A stretch of DNA of 64,000 bases from assembly GCF_000156235.1 (NCBI RefSeq), contig NZ_DS996812.1, forward strand, positions 310,001 to 374,000, given 5' to 3'. The notes beneath the pieces are model-generated. The model saw nothing but the letters and a program-made list of their open reading frames with translations, did no database searches and was not told where the DNA came from. This document shows, in pieces, positions 1 to 8,348 of the stretch (positions are counted from its first letter, which is position 1; each line of letters starts with the position of its first letter). This stretch comes from Pseudovibrio sp000156235. GTDB taxonomy: Bacteria > Pseudomonadota > Alphaproteobacteria > Rhizobiales > Stappiaceae. Made by a program: the position numbers and the translations under genes.

Positions 1-593
1 CTGTTGTACAGGCACCAAGCACGACTGCGCCGGCAAACCGCACTCAGCAACTTTCTACGCTAAACACTCCTGCGCAGGGTACAAACAGTGGCCCGCTGGA
101 TCTTTCTCAGATTGCGCGTGGTAACAACGCAGCACCGACTGGGTCTACGACTGCACCAAGCTCTGGTTCTCTGCAGTTTTCTGGTAGTGTGAATGAGCTG
201 CTGACTGGTGAGCCTCAGTCTGATTACAACGCAATTTACGGCCTGATGGTTGGTGGTAACTATCCGGCTGCGACAGAAGGCTTTGATACGTTTCTTGGTA
301 TGTACCCAGACCATGAGCTGACCGCGAATGCACAGCACTGGTTGGGTGAAAGCCTGCTGGCACAGCGCCAGTATGAGAATGCGGCACAAGCCTTCCTAAA
401 AAGCTATACTGATTTTCCTGAGAGCGAACTTGCTCCTGAGAGCTTGCTGAAGTTAGGTACTGCGCTTACAGGTATGGGTAACGCGCCCGCTGCTTGTGAG
501 ACCTACGAGCAGCTTCTCGCCAACTTCCAGTTTGCAGCACCAGCTGTTTTGGAGCAGGCCAAGGTTCAACAAAAACGTGACAACTGCCTTTAA
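1..593 (+). CDS. cpoB: Cell division coordinator CpoB (YbgF), partial
   Basis: C-terminal part of the periplasmic TPR protein of the Tol-Pal system, which links outer-membrane constriction with peptidoglycan synthesis at division. The frame is open from base 3 to the TAA at 591-593, so the gene begins left of the window. The visible protein starts with a Thr/Ala/Pro/Gln-rich linker of about 60 residues. It continues into the family's C-terminal TPR repeats, with repeated NAQHWLGESLLAQRQYENAA-type helices. The last codons overlap the likely GTG start of tilS by 17 bp. The order cpoB-tilS-ftsH is common in alphaproteobacteria. The coiled-coil N-terminus and signal peptide lie outside the window. 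Confidence 0.88.
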   Translation, partial: VVQAPSTTAPANRTQQLSTLNTPAQGTNSGPLDLSQIARGNNAAPTGSTTAPSSGSLQFSGSVNELLTGEPQSDYNAIYGLMVGGNYPAATEGFDTFLGMYPDHELTANAQHWLGESLLAQRQYENAAQAFLKSYTDFPESELAPESLLKLGTALTGMGNAPAACETYEQLLANFQFAAPAVLEQAKVQQKRDNCL

Positions 594-1902
594 TCAAGTT
601 GCTCTCTTTTCTACCGAAGAGCTGGATGAGCTTTTCGGAGAGTATAAGTCTTTCCGCCGGATCGCCATTGGTGTGTCCGGCGGTGCTGATTCTATGGCCC
701 TGCTTTATCTTTTGAAGCAGTGGACACAGGAGCTGGGTTTTGCAGCCCCTAAGCTTTATGCCTTCACAGTCAACCATGGTTTGCGCGCGGAAGCGGCAAG
801 TGAAGCCGTTGGTGTTGCGCAGTACTGCACCCGCATTGAGGTGCCGCATGAAACGCTGCTGTGGGAGGGAGATAAGCCATCCTCCAACATTCAGTCAGCA
901 GCTCGGGATGCGCGGCACAGGTTATTGCGACAGGCATCTGAGGATCATGGCTGTGACGCCCTGTTTCTGGCGCACCATCTTGAAGATCAAGCAGAAACGT
1001 TCCTGACGCGTCTTGCCCGGGGCAGCGGTGTTTACGGTCTTGCGTGCATTCGCAGAGATCGTGAGATGGATGGCTTTCACATCTGTCGTCCTTTGCTCAA
1101 CATCAGTAAGGCTCGCCTGAAAGCTGTTTTACACTCAGCGCATGTGCCGTGGTTTGAAGATCCATCCAATGAAGATGAGCAGTTCACCCGGATAAAGTTC
1201 CGGCAGGCTCAAAGTGAGCTGGATGAACTTGGGCTGACTGCGACAAAGCTGTTTGATACGGCACGACGTATGGCGCGTGCTGCCGATGCGATTGATGTCT
1301 GGGTTGATGAGGTGGCTGAAAAGTCCTGCACGTTCCACAGTGCGGGTCCGGTGCGGTTTGACAGTTCCTGTCTGGAATACATTCCCGATGAGATTGGCCT
1401 GAGATTGGTTGGGCGGCTCGTCCGCTATATCTCAGGAGCGCCATACATGCCCCGGCTTGCTAAGCTTGAAGGGCTTTATGAGACGCTGAAATCAGAAGAA
1501 GGTGCCAGAGCAGCGACGCTGGGAGGTGTTCGGTTTGCACTGGCTAAGCCTCATGAAGATGGCATTTGGTTTTGCTTCAGAGAAGCGGGCAGGGCGGGCT
1601 TGCCCGAGGTTGAGGTGAAACCGGGAGATGAAGGAATTTGGGATGAGCGATGGCGCTATAAGGCAGCGCATTCCTCAGAAGGCTTCAGAATCACTTATGT
1701 TCAAAAAGAGCTTTGTGGAGACTTTGAGCTGGAAATTCCCGCAAACTGGCTGAAAACAGCATTTCTGACAGCTCCGCTTATTGTTTTTGCTGACGGGGTA
1801 TCCTACATGCCTTGGAAGAAGATTGGTCAAACTTCTGCTGATGCAGAGGTGAGATCAAGGACCTACGGGATTTCGATGGTCCCAGTGAGCAGAACATTTT
1901 GA
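577..1902 (+). CDS. tilS: tRNA(Ile)-lysidine synthetase TilS
   Basis: ATP-dependent modification of C34 in the CAU anticodon of tRNA-Ile2 to lysidine, which changes its codon reading from AUG to AUA; cytoplasmic and essential in most bacteria. The PP-loop motif SGGADS is at residues 34-39, followed by the N-type ATP pyrophosphatase fold (VNHGLR, FLAHHLEDQAET, RGSGVYGLA). At 441 residues it has the usual TilS length. I chose the GTG at 577 because the PP-loop then sits at the usual distance from the N-terminus. The frame stays open to a GTG at 496, but the extra residues would be an out-of-frame read of cpoB. It is translationally coupled to cpoB through the 17-bp overlap. Confidence 0.9.
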   Translation: MTTAFNQVALFSTEELDELFGEYKSFRRIAIGVSGGADSMALLYLLKQWTQELGFAAPKLYAFTVNHGLRAEAASEAVGVAQYCTRIEVPHETLLWEGDKPSSNIQSAARDARHRLLRQASEDHGCDALFLAHHLEDQAETFLTRLARGSGVYGLACIRRDREMDGFHICRPLLNISKARLKAVLHSAHVPWFEDPSNEDEQFTRIKFRQAQSELDELGLTATKLFDTARRMARAADAIDVWVDEVAEKSCTFHSAGPVRFDSSCLEYIPDEIGLRLVGRLVRYISGAPYMPRLAKLEGLYETLKSEEGARAATLGGVRFALAKPHEDGIWFCFREAGRAGLPEVEVKPGDEGIWDERWRYKAAHSSEGFRITYVQKELCGDFELEIPANWLKTAFLTAPLIVFADGVSYMPWKKIGQTSADAEVRSRTYGISMVPVSRTF

Positions 1903-2172
1903 ATAAATCTTGGTTTTGCTGGCGTTCTGTTAAATCTATGCATTTATGCTTTAGAGGAATGCAACTAGGACGCCGAGGCTGGTAAAGTCGGAATTAACGG
2001 ATCTTCAATCCTGAATTATCAGGGGTAACCGGTAAAATTCCGTTGGCCTTAAGAAAACTGAGAAAGAATCTGTGTCATTCTCAGGAAAACATAGAAAGCC
2101 TGTTAGGGCTCGCTATGATCTTGACAGAGACACGTGCGAGGATCGCCGCCACCTTGCGGTAAAGGGATCGAA

Positions 2173-4098
2173 ATGAACACCAATTTCCGGAATTTTGCCC
2201 TCTGGGTGATTATCGGTCTGTTGCTGATAGCGCTGTTCCAGCTCTTTCAGAATCCGACCTCACGAAGCAACACAAATGAAATTGCCTACTCTCAGTTCAT
2301 TAATCAGGCTGAGCAGGGTGATATCCGTGAGGTTACGATTCAAGAGCAACAGATCACCGGCAAATACAGCAATGGCGGTACATTCCAGACCTATGCGCCT
2401 AGCGATGCCAAATATGTTGAAGTGTTGCAGAACAAAGGCGTTCTGATCAACGCGAAGCCTCCTTCCGAGAATTTCTCTTTGCTGGGTGCTCTCATTTCCT
2501 GGCTGCCAATGCTGCTGATCCTCGGTATCTGGATCTTCGTGATGCGCCAGATGCAGGGTTCCGGCGGTAAAGCGATGGGCTTTGGTAAGTCCAAAGCCAA
2601 GCTGCTGAACGAAGCTTCTGGCCGTGTGACCTTTGAAGATGTTGCAGGTATTGACGAAGCGAAAGAAGACCTTCAGGAGATTGTTGAGTTCCTGCGTGAC
2701 CCGCAGAAATTCCAGCGTCTTGGTGGTCGTATTCCTCGTGGTGTGCTTCTCGTTGGCCCTCCAGGTACTGGTAAGACCCTGACTGCTCGTGCGGTGGCTG
2801 GTGAAGCGAACGTGCCGTTCTTCACCATTTCCGGTTCTGACTTCGTTGAAATGTTTGTTGGTGTTGGTGCTTCCCGTGTTCGTGACATGTTCGAGCAAGC
2901 GAAGAAGAACTCACCTTGCATCATCTTCATCGATGAGATCGACGCGGTTGGCCGTCACCGTGGTGCAGGCCTTGGCGGTGGTAACGATGAACGCGAACAG
3001 ACCCTCAACCAGCTCCTCGTTGAGATGGATGGCTTTGAAGCTAATGAAGGTGTGATTATCATCGCGGCAACCAACCGTCCTGACGTTCTTGACCCTGCGC
3101 TTCTGCGTCCGGGCCGTTTCGACCGTCAGATCGTTGTGCCAAACCCAGATGTGATTGGCCGCGAAAAGATCCTCAAAGTGCACATGCGAAAAGTGCCTCT
3201 GGCTCCGGACGTTGACGTGCATACGCTCGCTCGTGGTACCCCGGGCTTCTCCGGTGCTGACCTGATGAACCTTGTGAACGAAGCTGCGCTTCTTGCAGCG
3301 CGCCGCTCCAAACGTCTGGTCACCATGGCTGAGTTTGAAGATGCAAAAGACAAGGTGATGATGGGTGCGGAGCGCCGTACGCTGGTCATGACCGAAGAAG
3401 AGAAGAAGCTGACTGCATACCACGAAGCCGGTCACGCGCTGGTCGCAATGCACATGCCTGCTTCTGATCCAGTCCACAAAGCGACGATCATTCCTCGTGG
3501 CCGTGCGCTGGGTATGGTGATGCGTCTGCCTGAGAAAGATCAGGTTTCTCTGACCCGTGCGAAGTGTAAAGCTGACCTGGCTGTTGCTATGGGTGGCCGC
3601 GTGGCTGAAGAGATGATCTTTGGTTATGAGAAGGTGACTTCTGGTGCTTCTGGCGATATCCAGATGGCGACCAAGCTTGCGAAAGCAATGGCAACTCAGT
3701 TCGGTATGTCCGATAAGCTTGGCCCGCTGCTTTACGGTGAGAACCAGGAAGAGGTCTTCCTAGGTCACTCCGTTGCAAAGAACCAGAATGTTTCTGATGA
3801 GACACAGATGCTGGTTGATGCGGAAGTGAAGAGCTTTGTTAATCAGGGCTACGAGACCGCAAACAAGCTGCTGCGTGAGCACGAAGATCAGCTTCACCTG
3901 ATTGCTCAGGGCTTGCTGGAGTATGAAACTTTGTCCGGTGATGAAATCCGCAAGATGCTCGATGGTGAGCAGCCTGTGCGTGATACCGGTGATGACACAC
4001 CATCCACTCCTCGCTCAACCGGTGTTCCAACCGCGGGTGCGAAGAAGCATGGTGGTGGTGAGTCTCCAGACGGACTTAACCCACAGCCTCAGAGCTAA
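2173..4098 (+). CDS. ftsH: ATP-dependent zinc metalloprotease FtsH
   Basis: Membrane-anchored AAA+ protease that degrades misfolded membrane proteins and, in many bacteria, sigma-32 and LpxC. Two N-terminal membrane segments (about residues 8-27 and 107-127) flank a periplasmic domain. Walker A GPPGTGKT is at 195-202, the Walker B acidic pair at 254-255, and the zinc site HEAGH at 417-421. The 641-residue length is normal for the family. The start is the ATG at 2173 behind AAAGGGA; the frame is open further upstream to 2134, but that stretch lacks family similarity. rpoH, encoding its classical substrate, also lies in this window at 20 kb. Tandem hairpins follow the gene. Confidence 0.97.
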   Translation: MNTNFRNFALWVIIGLLLIALFQLFQNPTSRSNTNEIAYSQFINQAEQGDIREVTIQEQQITGKYSNGGTFQTYAPSDAKYVEVLQNKGVLINAKPPSENFSLLGALISWLPMLLILGIWIFVMRQMQGSGGKAMGFGKSKAKLLNEASGRVTFEDVAGIDEAKEDLQEIVEFLRDPQKFQRLGGRIPRGVLLVGPPGTGKTLTARAVAGEANVPFFTISGSDFVEMFVGVGASRVRDMFEQAKKNSPCIIFIDEIDAVGRHRGAGLGGGNDEREQTLNQLLVEMDGFEANEGVIIIAATNRPDVLDPALLRPGRFDRQIVVPNPDVIGREKILKVHMRKVPLAPDVDVHTLARGTPGFSGADLMNLVNEAALLAARRSKRLVTMAEFEDAKDKVMMGAERRTLVMTEEEKKLTAYHEAGHALVAMHMPASDPVHKATIIPRGRALGMVMRLPEKDQVSLTRAKCKADLAVAMGGRVAEEMIFGYEKVTSGASGDIQMATKLAKAMATQFGMSDKLGPLLYGENQEEVFLGHSVAKNQNVSDETQMLVDAEVKSFVNQGYETANKLLREHEDQLHLIAQGLLEYETLSGDEIRKMLDGEQPVRDTGDDTPSTPRSTGVPTAGAKKHGGGESPDGLNPQPQS

Positions 4099-4103
4099 TA
4101 CTC

Positions 4104-4164
4104 CGCCTTGCTAAAGGCGTTTAATAAAGTTGAAATGCCCGGCTATTAAGTCGGGCATTTGTTA
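4104..4164 (+). terminator. Tandem hairpins after ftsH
   Basis: Two stem-loops lie directly after the ftsH stop. A short CGCCTT/AAGGCG stem occupies 4104-4119. A stronger AAATGCCCG/CGGGCATTT stem occupies 4133-4160 and is followed by TGTTATT. The second resembles a factor-independent terminator separating ftsH from glmM. Confidence 0.75.
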
Positions 4165-4352
4165 TTCAAGCTCAGGTGTTTGGTCTTAGTTTTGGTGATT
4201 GCTTAGCGCTGCAGCTGCGTCATTTTGCAGGTGTGCCGTAACAATTGGACATATCATTTGACAGGACCGCACAAGGGCAAGCGTGTATCACCGTTTCAAC
4301 TAATTTTATCGAAAGCGGTGTGCTCCGCGTTGTGAGTTCAGGGAAACATTAA

Positions 4353-5702
4353 ATGTCGCGAAAATACTTTGGCACTGATGGAATGCGCGGTACAGCGAAC
4401 AAGTGGCCAATGACTGCTGAAGTTGCGCTGAAGGTTGGTATGGCTGCGGGCGAAGTGTTCCGCCGTGGCAAGTATCGCCATCGCGTGGTTATCGGCAAGG
4501 ATACGCGTCTTTCCGGCTATATGTTTGAGAATGCTCTTGTTGCAGGCTTTACTGCGATGGGCATGGATGTGTTCGTGCTTGGCCCGATGCCAACACCAGC
4601 GGTGGCAATGCTGACGCGCTCTTTGCGTGCAGATATCGGCGTAATGATCTCTGCCAGCCACAATCCGTTTGAAGACAATGGCATCAAGTTCTTTGGTCCA
4701 GATGGTTTCAAGCTTTCTGACGAGGTGGAACTGCAGATCGAGCGGCTGATTGACAGTGATATGAGCCGGAACCTGCCAGCGCCAGAAACACTCGGTCGCG
4801 CAACTCGTATCGACAGCATGAAAGACCGTTACATCGAGTTCGCAAAGCGCACGTTGCCGCGTGACCTCAACCTGAACGGCATGCGTATCGTGATCGATTG
4901 TGCGAACGGTGCCGCTTACAAGGTTGCGCCAGAGATTCTCTGGGAGTTGGGTGCTGAAGTGTTCCCTCTGGGTGTTGATCCGGATGGCTTCAATATCAAC
5001 AAAGACTGCGGTTCAACTGCTCCAGAAGCGCTTGCCAAGAAGGTGCATGAAGTTCGTGCAGATATCGGTATTGCGCTGGATGGTGATGCAGACCGCGTGA
5101 TCATCGTGGATGAGAACAGTAAGGTTGTCGACGGTGATCAGCTGATGGCTGTCATCGCCGAATCCTGGAAAGCTGCTGGTCGTCTTTCTGCACCAGGCAT
5201 AGTGGCGACCGTGATGTCCAACCTTGGTCTGGAGCGTTACCTGAAAGGTATTGGCCTTTCTCTGGAACGTACCAAGGTTGGCGACCGTTACGTTGTTGAA
5301 CGGATGCGTGAAGGCGGCTTCAACGTCGGTGGCGAGCAGTCCGGTCATATCGTCATGTCTGACTTCGGTACCACAGGTGATGGCCTCGTTGCAGCGCTTC
5401 AGATTCTTGCCTGCGTGAAGAAGATGAACAAGCCGGTTTCAGAGGTCTGTAACCGATTCGTTCCTGTGCCTCAGATCCTTAAGAATGTACGCTATGGAAG
5501 TGGCAAGCCGCTTGAAGACAAGGCTGTGAAAGCGGTTATCAAGGCGGGTGAGGAGAAGCTTGGTAAACAGGGACGCCTCGTTATCCGTGCTTCCGGAACT
5601 GAGCCACTGATCCGTGTGATGGGCGAAGCGGATGACGCCAAGCTGCTGAATGAAGTGGTTGATAGCATTGTCGATGCCGTTAAGAAGGCAGCCGCTAGCT
5701 AA
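4353..5702 (+). CDS. glmM: Phosphoglucosamine mutase GlmM
   Basis: Interconverts glucosamine-6-phosphate and glucosamine-1-phosphate in the cytoplasm, feeding UDP-GlcNAc for peptidoglycan and LPS. The N-terminus FGTDGMRG is typical. The catalytic phosphoserine loop ISASHNP places the active serine at residue 102, the same number as in E. coli GlmM. The metal loop DGDADR and the C-terminal phosphate-binding RASGTEP are present. At 449 residues it is full length. The ATG at 4353 is preceded by AGGGAA. It follows ftsH after a 254-bp gap containing terminators, so it probably has its own promoter. Confidence 0.96.
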   Translation: MSRKYFGTDGMRGTANKWPMTAEVALKVGMAAGEVFRRGKYRHRVVIGKDTRLSGYMFENALVAGFTAMGMDVFVLGPMPTPAVAMLTRSLRADIGVMISASHNPFEDNGIKFFGPDGFKLSDEVELQIERLIDSDMSRNLPAPETLGRATRIDSMKDRYIEFAKRTLPRDLNLNGMRIVIDCANGAAYKVAPEILWELGAEVFPLGVDPDGFNINKDCGSTAPEALAKKVHEVRADIGIALDGDADRVIIVDENSKVVDGDQLMAVIAESWKAAGRLSAPGIVATVMSNLGLERYLKGIGLSLERTKVGDRYVVERMREGGFNVGGEQSGHIVMSDFGTTGDGLVAALQILACVKKMNKPVSEVCNRFVPVPQILKNVRYGSGKPLEDKAVKAVIKAGEEKLGKQGRLVIRASGTEPLIRVMGEADDAKLLNEVVDSIVDAVKKAAAS

Positions 5703-5730
5703 CTGAAATAATTTAGTTTATCGGATTTAG

Positions 5731-5765
5731 AAGGCGAGTGCTGCGAGGTGCTCGCCTTTTTCGTT
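5731..5765 (+). terminator. Terminator after glmM
   Basis: AAGGCGAG (5731-5738) pairs with CTCGCCTT (5751-5758), with a 12-nt loop followed by TTTTTCG. This is a classic intrinsic terminator just past the glmM stop. Confidence 0.85.
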
Positions 5766-5970
5766 TTCATACTTGCGCTTCGCATAAGTAAATGGAAGTT
5801 AACGAATTGAAGTTTGCTTGGTGATGTAATGTTAGTTGTTTGTTAACGATAAATATTAGGGTTAAAAATACTGGTTAATTTATAGGTAATTCTTTCTCTG
5901 TAGAAAGTGCTTAGGTTTTATTCAAGGGCTATCGTCTTGCGTGACGGGTGCCGTTTGAGAGGACATAAGC

Positions 5971-6765
5971 ATGAAGTATTTTAGTAATTTGCTGTCTTTG
6001 ACCGCAGCTGCGCTGGTTACATCTAGTGTTGCTTATGCAGCCGATCTTCCAGCCCCTGTTTTCGTGGAAGAGCCGGAGCTCCCACAAATTCAAATCGGTG
6101 GTGGTTGGTATCTGCGTGGCGATATCGGCTACAAGGTCTATAAAGACCCCAAGGTAAACTTTGCGGATATCGAGTTTAGTAACGAAAAGTTAGATCCAAC
6201 TGGCGTTGTTGGTGTTGGTGTTGGTTATCGCTTTAATGATTACATTCGTACTGATGTAACTCTGGACTATGAATGGGATTCAGATTTTGAAGCAAATGTT
6301 CCATGTCTTAGTGACTGTGTTGGTGTAACTACTGACTCCTTAGAGCGAGCGAAAATCGATGTTTGGACCATTTTATGGAATGGCTACGCTGATCTCGGTT
6401 ACTTCAATGGCTTTACGCCTTATGTTGGGGCCGGTATCGGGGCATCGTATGTTCGAGTTAAAAACGTAAACTACTTCAACCCGAATGGTCGCGCTGGTAA
6501 GTACCCACATGGAAACAAGTGGAACCTTTCCTGGGCACTAATGGCCGGAACTGCCTATGACATTGATGAGAACTGGAGAATCGATGCAGGTTACCGTTAT
6601 CTGCACATCGGAGAAGTTCAGACCAAGTCATTCGATAGTAATGGTCACATAACTGGCATCAAGTACGACAACCTGGCTGCACATGAAGTGCGTGTTGGTC
6701 TGCGCTATGAGTTTGGTGGCGGATCTGATGGTGGTTACGACGAGCCGATTGTTACGAAGTACTAG
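5971..6765 (+). CDS. Outer-membrane beta-barrel protein (Omp25/RopB-like)
   Basis: Secreted protein of 264 residues with a clear signal peptide ending at VAYA-AD (about residue 23). It is followed by a Pro-rich stretch and alternating hydrophobic/polar strands with Gly-aromatic repeats. The end LRYEFGGG plus tail resembles the strand-terminal signal of small OmpA-like or Omp25/Omp31/RopB barrels of Hyphomicrobiales. The usual role is outer-membrane stability and surface exposure. It stands alone, with an AT-rich 268-bp upstream region and a strong terminator behind. Two cysteines (PCLSDC) in an extracellular-type loop could form a disulfide. The exact family within the barrel group is uncertain. 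Confidence 0.8.
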   Translation: MKYFSNLLSLTAAALVTSSVAYAADLPAPVFVEEPELPQIQIGGGWYLRGDIGYKVYKDPKVNFADIEFSNEKLDPTGVVGVGVGYRFNDYIRTDVTLDYEWDSDFEANVPCLSDCVGVTTDSLERAKIDVWTILWNGYADLGYFNGFTPYVGAGIGASYVRVKNVNYFNPNGRAGKYPHGNKWNLSWALMAGTAYDIDENWRIDAGYRYLHIGEVQTKSFDSNGHITGIKYDNLAAHEVRVGLRYEFGGGSDGGYDEPIVTKY

Positions 6766-6814
6766 GTCGCAGGCTGGAGCGCCTCCAGCTTGATTGTTGA
6801 CCGTAGTACTCAGG

Positions 6815-6845
6815 AGCCTGTCGCATGACAGGCTTTTTTTTTGTC
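6815..6845 (+). terminator. Terminator after the outer-membrane protein
   Basis: AGCCTGTC (6815-6822), GCAT loop, GACAGGCT (6827-6834), then a run of nine or more T. Strong intrinsic terminator. Confidence 0.92.
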
Positions 6846-6990
6846 CAAAATTTGGGAAATGAGCGTTCTTGAAATATTGGTTATCCACTGGGGTGCTGAT
6901 GAAAATATATCTAATCGTACGCTGCGTTTAGTCGATTGAATGTTGCTCTGCAAAAAAACATTTGTTGACGAGATAAGTCGTTTCGCATAG

Positions 6991-7048
6991 ACCCGTCGGT
7001 GGGACACCCCTCCCCAACGAGGGGCGCCTATCTGAAAGGGTAGTCAAA
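6991..7048 (+). ncRNA. Candidate serC leader RNA
   Basis: Just before serC lie two adjacent GC-rich hairpins: a small CCC/GGG stem around 6992-7003 and CCCCTC/GAGGGG (7007-7012 with 7019-7024), followed by GCGCCTAT and the ribosome-binding region. A conserved structured 5' leader called the serC motif is known upstream of serC in alphaproteobacteria, and position and layout fit it. Sequence-level agreement with the published consensus was not checked, so this remains a candidate. Confidence 0.6.
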
Positions 7049-8221
7049 ATGACGAATACGACAATGCCGGTCACAAAGCCGGCAAACCCGAACTTTTCTT
7101 CGGGTCCATGTGCCAAGCGTCCGGGCTGGACACCTGCTGTATTGACAGGTGCGCCTCTTGGCAGATCTCACCGTGCAAAAATTGGTAAGGCGAAGCTGAA
7201 AGAAGCTATCGAGCTGACTCGTGAAGTCCTTGAAGTGCCTGCTGATTACAAAATCGGAATTGTTCCTGCTTCTGATACTGGTGCCGTTGAAATGGCACTT
7301 TGGTCGCTGCTTGGTGCGCGCCCAGTAGACATGGTTGCCTGGGAAAGCTTTGGTTCCGGTTGGGTTTCCGATGTTATGAAGCAGCTCAAGCTTGCAGATG
7401 CGCGCAAGATTGAAGCCGGCTATGGCGAACTGCCAGATCTCACAGAGATTAACTTTGACCACGACGTGGTCTTCACCTGGAACGGCACCACCTCTGGTGT
7501 GCGTGTGCCGAATGGTGATTTCATTCCAGCAGACCGCAAGGGTCTGACCATCTGCGACGCGACCTCCGCTGCATTTGCGCAGGAGCTTGAGTTCGACAAG
7601 CTGGATGTTGTGACCTACTCTTGGCAGAAGGTGCTGGGCGGTGAAGCAGCTCACGGCATTCTGATCCTGTCACCGCGTGCTGTTGAGCGCCTTGAGAGCT
7701 ATACGCCTGCATGGCCGATGCCAAAGATCTTCCGCCTGACCAAAGGTGGGAAACTGATCGACGGTATTTTTGAAGGTGCCACCATCAACACGCCGAGCAT
7801 GCTTTGCGTTGAAGATTATCTGGATGCTTTGGGTTGGGCCAAAGAACTGGGTGGTCTGAAGGCTCTGGTTGCTCGCGCTGATGCGAACACCGCTGCGATC
7901 ACCAACTGGGCTGAGAAAACCGATTGGGTTGATTTCCTCGCAGTTGATCCGGCAACCCGCTCAAACACTTCCGTTTGCCTGAAGATTGTTGATCCGGAAA
8001 TCACAAAGCTTGATGACAAAGCGCAAGCTGCATTTGCGAAAGCGATTGTGAACCTGCTCGACAAGGAAGAAGTGGCATTTGACATTGGTGCTTACCGTGA
8101 TGCGCCTTCCGGTCTTCGGATCTGGTGTGGTGCAACGGTTGAAACTGCCAATGTGGAAGCACTGCTGCCATGGTTGGACTACGCCTTCGCTGCTGAAAAA
8201 GCGAAGCTGGTTTCCGCTTAA
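7049..8221 (+). CDS. serC: Phosphoserine aminotransferase SerC
   Basis: PLP-dependent transamination of 3-phosphohydroxypyruvate with glutamate to O-phosphoserine, step two of serine synthesis; also used in pyridoxal phosphate synthesis in many bacteria. The N-terminus NFSSGPCAKRPGW is typical of the alphaproteobacterial SerC branch. The PLP lysine lies in SWQKVLGG at residue 194. Length 390 residues. serA follows 127 bp downstream on the same strand, so the two form a serine-biosynthesis unit. A structured leader precedes the gene and is the likely regulatory element. Confidence 0.95.
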   Translation: MTNTTMPVTKPANPNFSSGPCAKRPGWTPAVLTGAPLGRSHRAKIGKAKLKEAIELTREVLEVPADYKIGIVPASDTGAVEMALWSLLGARPVDMVAWESFGSGWVSDVMKQLKLADARKIEAGYGELPDLTEINFDHDVVFTWNGTTSGVRVPNGDFIPADRKGLTICDATSAAFAQELEFDKLDVVTYSWQKVLGGEAAHGILILSPRAVERLESYTPAWPMPKIFRLTKGGKLIDGIFEGATINTPSMLCVEDYLDALGWAKELGGLKALVARADANTAAITNWAEKTDWVDFLAVDPATRSNTSVCLKIVDPEITKLDDKAQAAFAKAIVNLLDKEEVAFDIGAYRDAPSGLRIWCGATVETANVEALLPWLDYAFAAEKAKLVSA

Positions 8222-8348
8222 AATCCTTATTTCTGAACGAGATAGTTCCGGTCGCTGATGGTGACCGGTTAACCTGACGCAAGAAGTGTATCTGTTTCCC
8301 GAAAAAAGAGATGGGAAGGTACCTTCGTTGACTTGAAAGGTTAGCCCG

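Noticed and set aside
1903..2172. Possible small gene between tilS and ftsH
   Set aside because: No frame with a ribosome site and protein-like composition; the open frame into ftsH from 2134 is an upstream extension only.
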